Positions 56,701 through 58,171 of a DNA stretch of 58,171 nucleotides are shown here, piece by piece; position 1 is the first letter of the stretch, and every line of letters begins with the position of its first letter. Below the pieces are notes generated by a model. It was not told the origin of the DNA. It made no database searches and was given only the letters and a program-made list of their open reading frames with translations. A program made the translations under genes and the position numbers. Origin of the DNA: Pseudomonadota bacterium (GTDB lineage: Bacteria > Pseudomonadota > Gammaproteobacteria > Burkholderiales > Rhodocyclaceae); NCBI GenBank assembly GCA_018262235.1, contig JAGTRY010000040.1, forward strand, positions 1 through 58,171. Direction: 5' to 3'.

Positions 56701-57688
56701 GGTGATGGACCTGTTTACCTTCATGTATTCGGTGGCCCTCACGGTGTTCTGGAAGATTGTCACCCTGGGCAAGGAACCCTTTGACGAAGCCACGAAAGAC
56801 AGCCTGCTGAATTCTGGACTGCTGCCGACCAAGGGCGGTCAGTCACAAAACAGCATCGACCCCATCGACCTGACCGCACTGCTCTCCGTGGAGCTGGCAT
56901 CGCTGTTCAAGGAGACGCCCAGTCCGGAAAATGTTGAAAGGGTCAAAAAATCCCTGAATCAATACAAAGGCATTGTGCGGGCACTCACCCCAGTCGTCAC
57001 CGTGTGCAACCTGATCGGAAGCTTTGTCAGTGCCACCATCTGCGCACCGCTGGCAGCCGCCACCGACGCGCTGGATTCGGCCATATTCGGTGCGGGCAGC
57101 AAGACTTTCGGGGTGATCAATGCCGTGATCGGCGCAGTCAATTCTGCCGTGTCGGTCATTGGAACCATCCTGTCGCTGGTACGCAATCTTGTCATGGAGT
57201 ATTTGCCGGAAAGCGCAGAAGGCGTACTCTGGAAAAAGGAACAACAGCTCAAACCGGCAGGCAACTGGCCATCCATGACGTGGTTGATAGGTCTGGCTGC
57301 GGGTATCGTCGGCTTCGTATGCGGATTCATTCCAGCGCCGATCGGCGGGTATGCGAGTGCAGCCATCGACAGCATCATCGGTGTTGTCGGCATTGCAGGC
57401 TGCGTCATCTACACGGGCATCATGATTGCCAACAACACAGGACTTCGCGGCTGGGAGATCGCCAACGAGTTCGGCATGCTCGTCGGGCAGATACCGCTCA
57501 TGTTCAGGTGGGTTCCCGCTGTCAATGACAAGCTGATCAAGATCGTGCCCGTGGGTACGATAGCGTCTGGCATACTGATCTGCGGCCTTGCCCTGGCGGA
57601 CATTTCCTGCGGGCTTGTCAGTGCGGTCACGGCAATCGGCAACACTATCGATGAAAACGTCACCAATGGATGGGCTGATTTTTCCTGA
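53708..57688 (+). CDS. Large protein: predicted beta-propeller plus helical, membrane-inserting C-terminus
   Basis: A 1326-residue protein that I do not recognise. No signal peptide. The first ~470 residues are all-beta with recurrent tryptophan motifs (DSGWSEKQVS, GEWGSWKV, NGTWKTGLASF, SQSWKQIDL, LFSDWSRLSEQ, QAWHSTTIE), the spacing expected of a lectin-like beta-propeller. A beta domain follows (about residues 480-570; EITLTTQEGRLASDALVY ... SGMIIVKFKADSVDAPVFKVAF). From about 680 it is long amphipathic or hydrophobic helices (VTKVAEWAITIGKACIQFVFKLG..., then TM-like segments near 1093-1120, 1130-1160, 1190-1245 and 1290-1310). Shape resembles pore-forming or binding-plus-pore toxins; this is inference. 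It follows the secreted 428-residue gene. Confidence 0.65.
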   Translation: MIEIQSQSESERPVATAMKVNSDTMEDRLAVSIPPVRDDNLDACFTVLQNGSELELLTVTPDNRLLHVFRTNQLDTEQNQPSTRNTEQTAGKSDSGWSEKQVSVPDSRTETNKWVRDDIAEIRGFRQNGVSYALIHYPEKVGTGHNEPKRRYIEPMVQDAQGEWGSWKVKGEVANALWGSEQTELFVTPQGDTLIYGKPTGYSSETEVFALVFQDNGTWKTGLASFPLEAEHFFRLASNTDPQSLGTLFRLGRGALIEYQHIGIKSKAEDGVRLDYSQSWKQIDLDQYIKGIGDLSAARFLDIPDQPGNFVVHSSTTKKVYLVSNIESGTPVVKSLSDDGTVPLTVDIVRVARDDTSSLKGTGNGEVRAAVFAIDATSRRCLWIKRQAGTDTNGVPLFSDWSRLSEQTRTVAVPYRMKNGAEMFVVTEQTHCTGFLSSSQQGIAIERKAQDPSGQAWHSTTIETARESIDQPESCITHTTEITLTTQEGRLASDALVYMTSSFPCTAVVNGVSRHLSCTEPIRAFANESGMIIVKFKADSVDAPVFKVAFPSGDAEPREFGSNGAVARRLAGRQKDHKIDEDRLHTAGLLPDSLHGTQQGKDLAEIVRKAGESLGQNTQGTTPGITKESASYHITVKNADAPNAVPVLSIRKWRGPLPDDLSIGGATHLATTYMSANGTDGLFSFIGDVINWIRTSVTKVAEWAITIGKACIQFVFKLGEQAYNFIVDTAAGITQGMETLFQTISDAVKVVIDAAKTLLNVVASLFDTKAILRTNDCLSYVINGGLLLLEKTVGDGLSTLVHDVTGKVIQNVDSQLSNIETFAKQMTLSQIFSSGIPNKKEGTSTYSGINSVMQTGGVQARWVSERITTHSDRFDKLCSANLITPQDGGRLTEKLKALADELMNYDEHKDSLSKVVIDLAKDIGETLKEGLTAADLYKIIGYVRRVIHLSADLVVKVLDVIFALLAEAIALFRKFLNQQIDIPGVTQLAWLILGRKLTVMDLFTFMYSVALTVFWKIVTLGKEPFDEATKDSLLNSGLLPTKGGQSQNSIDPIDLTALLSVELASLFKETPSPENVERVKKSLNQYKGIVRALTPVVTVCNLIGSFVSATICAPLAAATDALDSAIFGAGSKTFGVINAVIGAVNSAVSVIGTILSLVRNLVMEYLPESAEGVLWKKEQQLKPAGNWPSMTWLIGLAAGIVGFVCGFIPAPIGGYASAAIDSIIGVVGIAGCVIYTGIMIANNTGLRGWEIANEFGMLVGQIPLMFRWVPAVNDKLIKIVPVGTIASGILICGLALADISCGLVSAVTAIGNTIDENVTNGWADFS

Positions 57689-57786
57689 CCGGCAGTATCG
57701 CGGCAGACGGAAGGCCCGTTTGCGAACCAGGGCATGAAGGCCCAGGCGGGGGGGATTCGCGGGCGGAAGGGTGGAGAAACAGGATG

Positions 57787-57812
57787 TGCCAGTCCAGAAA
57801 CCTCGACTGGCA
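57787..57812. terminator. Hairpin between the large protein gene and the DUF932 gene
   Basis: TGCCAGTC-CAGAAACCTC-GACTGGCA is a perfect 8-bp stem with a 10-bp loop, with GCCCTTTTCATC following on the plus strand. It lies between convergent genes, 99 bp after the 1326-residue gene and just beyond the DUF932 stop, and could terminate either. Confidence 0.6.
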
Positions 57813-57822
57813 GCCCTTTTCA

Positions 57823-58171
57823 TCAAGCCACCATCTTGAACACCTCTTCCAGCGCCTTGCGCTTGATGACAGCCCCTTGGCCGAACCATGCCGAATCCAG
57901 CCGATAGTCCTGGCTACGAGCGCGGCGCTGGTGATCGACGAACTCGGTGACTGAGTTCAGCAGCCCCCAGGCCGTCCCCTTGGCTGAGCTCAGTTCCGCA
58001 CCTTTGCCGTTGCCGTCATAGAGCGTCTGTACAGCCTTGATCGCCCGCTCGTTGGTGAGGCCGGTTGTTGTTGATTCCGGATCAGTAAAGACGCGCAGGA
58101 AGAAGTTCATCGCTTCATGCGACTTCACCTTCCGTTCTGCCAAAGTTCGCATCCGGTACATGAAGCCATCC
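57823..58171 (-). CDS. DUF932 phage/plasmid-related protein, C-terminal part (5' end beyond window)
   Basis: The frame is open to the last base of the window (upstream codons give DGFM before the internal ATG at 58161), so the gene starts outside. The visible C-terminal ~115 residues have the family core TLYDGNGKGAELSSAKGTAWGLLNSVTEFVDHQRRARSQDYRLDSAWFGQGAVIKRKALEEV, highly conserved in DUF932 (TIGR03299) proteins of plasmids and integrative elements. In relatives it sits close to a YqaJ exonuclease gene. Here about 6.6 kb of other genes lie between, which supports a later insertion or rearrangement. Confidence 0.88.
   Translation of the reverse strand, partial: DGFMYRMRTLAERKVKSHEAMNFFLRVFTDPESTTTGLTNERAIKAVQTLYDGNGKGAELSSAKGTAWGLLNSVTEFVDHQRRARSQDYRLDSAWFGQGAVIKRKALEEVFKMVA

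Noticed and set aside
57409-57735. Minus-strand frame at the end of the 1326-residue gene
   Set aside because: Antisense shadow; hydrophobic only because the plus strand codes membrane helices.

Overview
The window looks like chromosomal DNA of a GC-rich betaproteobacterium, most likely Rhodocyclales. The evidence is the gene set and order: dapF-DUF484-xerC, a Nudix/TMP-synthase fusion, DUF815 ATPase, mltA, a five-gene branched-chain amino acid transporter, ornithine-lipid genes olsB-olsA, and an SAH riboswitch in front of metH. The genus cannot be fixed from the sequence alone. No rRNA, tRNA or CRISPR array was seen.

Layout. 1-3.8 kb is an accessory edge: the 3' part of an AT-rich ATPase-methyltransferase fusion gene, a decayed second copy of the metH 3' end, and an AAA_14/DUF4143 ATPase wedged between that copy and the intact metH. 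3.8-7.7 kb is metH (minus strand) with its riboswitch and promoter. 7.7-24.7 kb is mostly housekeeping: a BamE-like lipoprotein, livK and livHMGF, an AEC transporter, a broken 5'-nucleotidase lipoprotein, mltA, DUF815 ATPase, Nudix-ThiE, dapF, DUF484, xerC, a small exonuclease and an RlmI-type methyltransferase. Palindromic REP-like repeats lie in the gaps. 24.8-34.1 kb is an envelope region: two family 9 glycosyltransferases, an O-antigen ligase-like protein, DUF4254, dgkA, a GT4 glycosyltransferase, a PfkB kinase, a SlyB-like lipoprotein and olsBA. Next come a chemoreceptor, dadA and two secreted proteins of unknown role. 39.1-42.8 kb is a surface-glycan cluster: epimerase, GT2, and an APS kinase convergent with a sulfotransferase, which together could sulfate a surface glycan.

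42.9-58.2 kb is a mosaic accessory region. It holds a decayed IS200-type element, a truncated HicA-like fragment, a two-gene operon whose distal gene carries a HEPN RX4H motif, a 5'-truncated nucleoid-associated NdpA-like gene coupled to a two-TM coiled-coil protein, and a poly-Ser lipoprotein with a small XRE regulator. It also holds the recombination module of an integrative element (recombination-directionality-like protein, YqaJ exonuclease, DUF932), interrupted by an integrase remnant fused to a DUF486 remnant, a GNAT enzyme, a secreted protein built from three ~135-residue repeats, and a 1326-residue propeller-plus-membrane-helix protein.

The best candidates for undescribed biology are the 428 aa/1326 aa pair (52.4-57.7 kb), the HEPN operon with the NdpA-like/TM operon (43.7-47.1 kb), and the ATPase-methyltransferase fusion at the left edge. 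All functions are read from sequence by eye; no database search was run.
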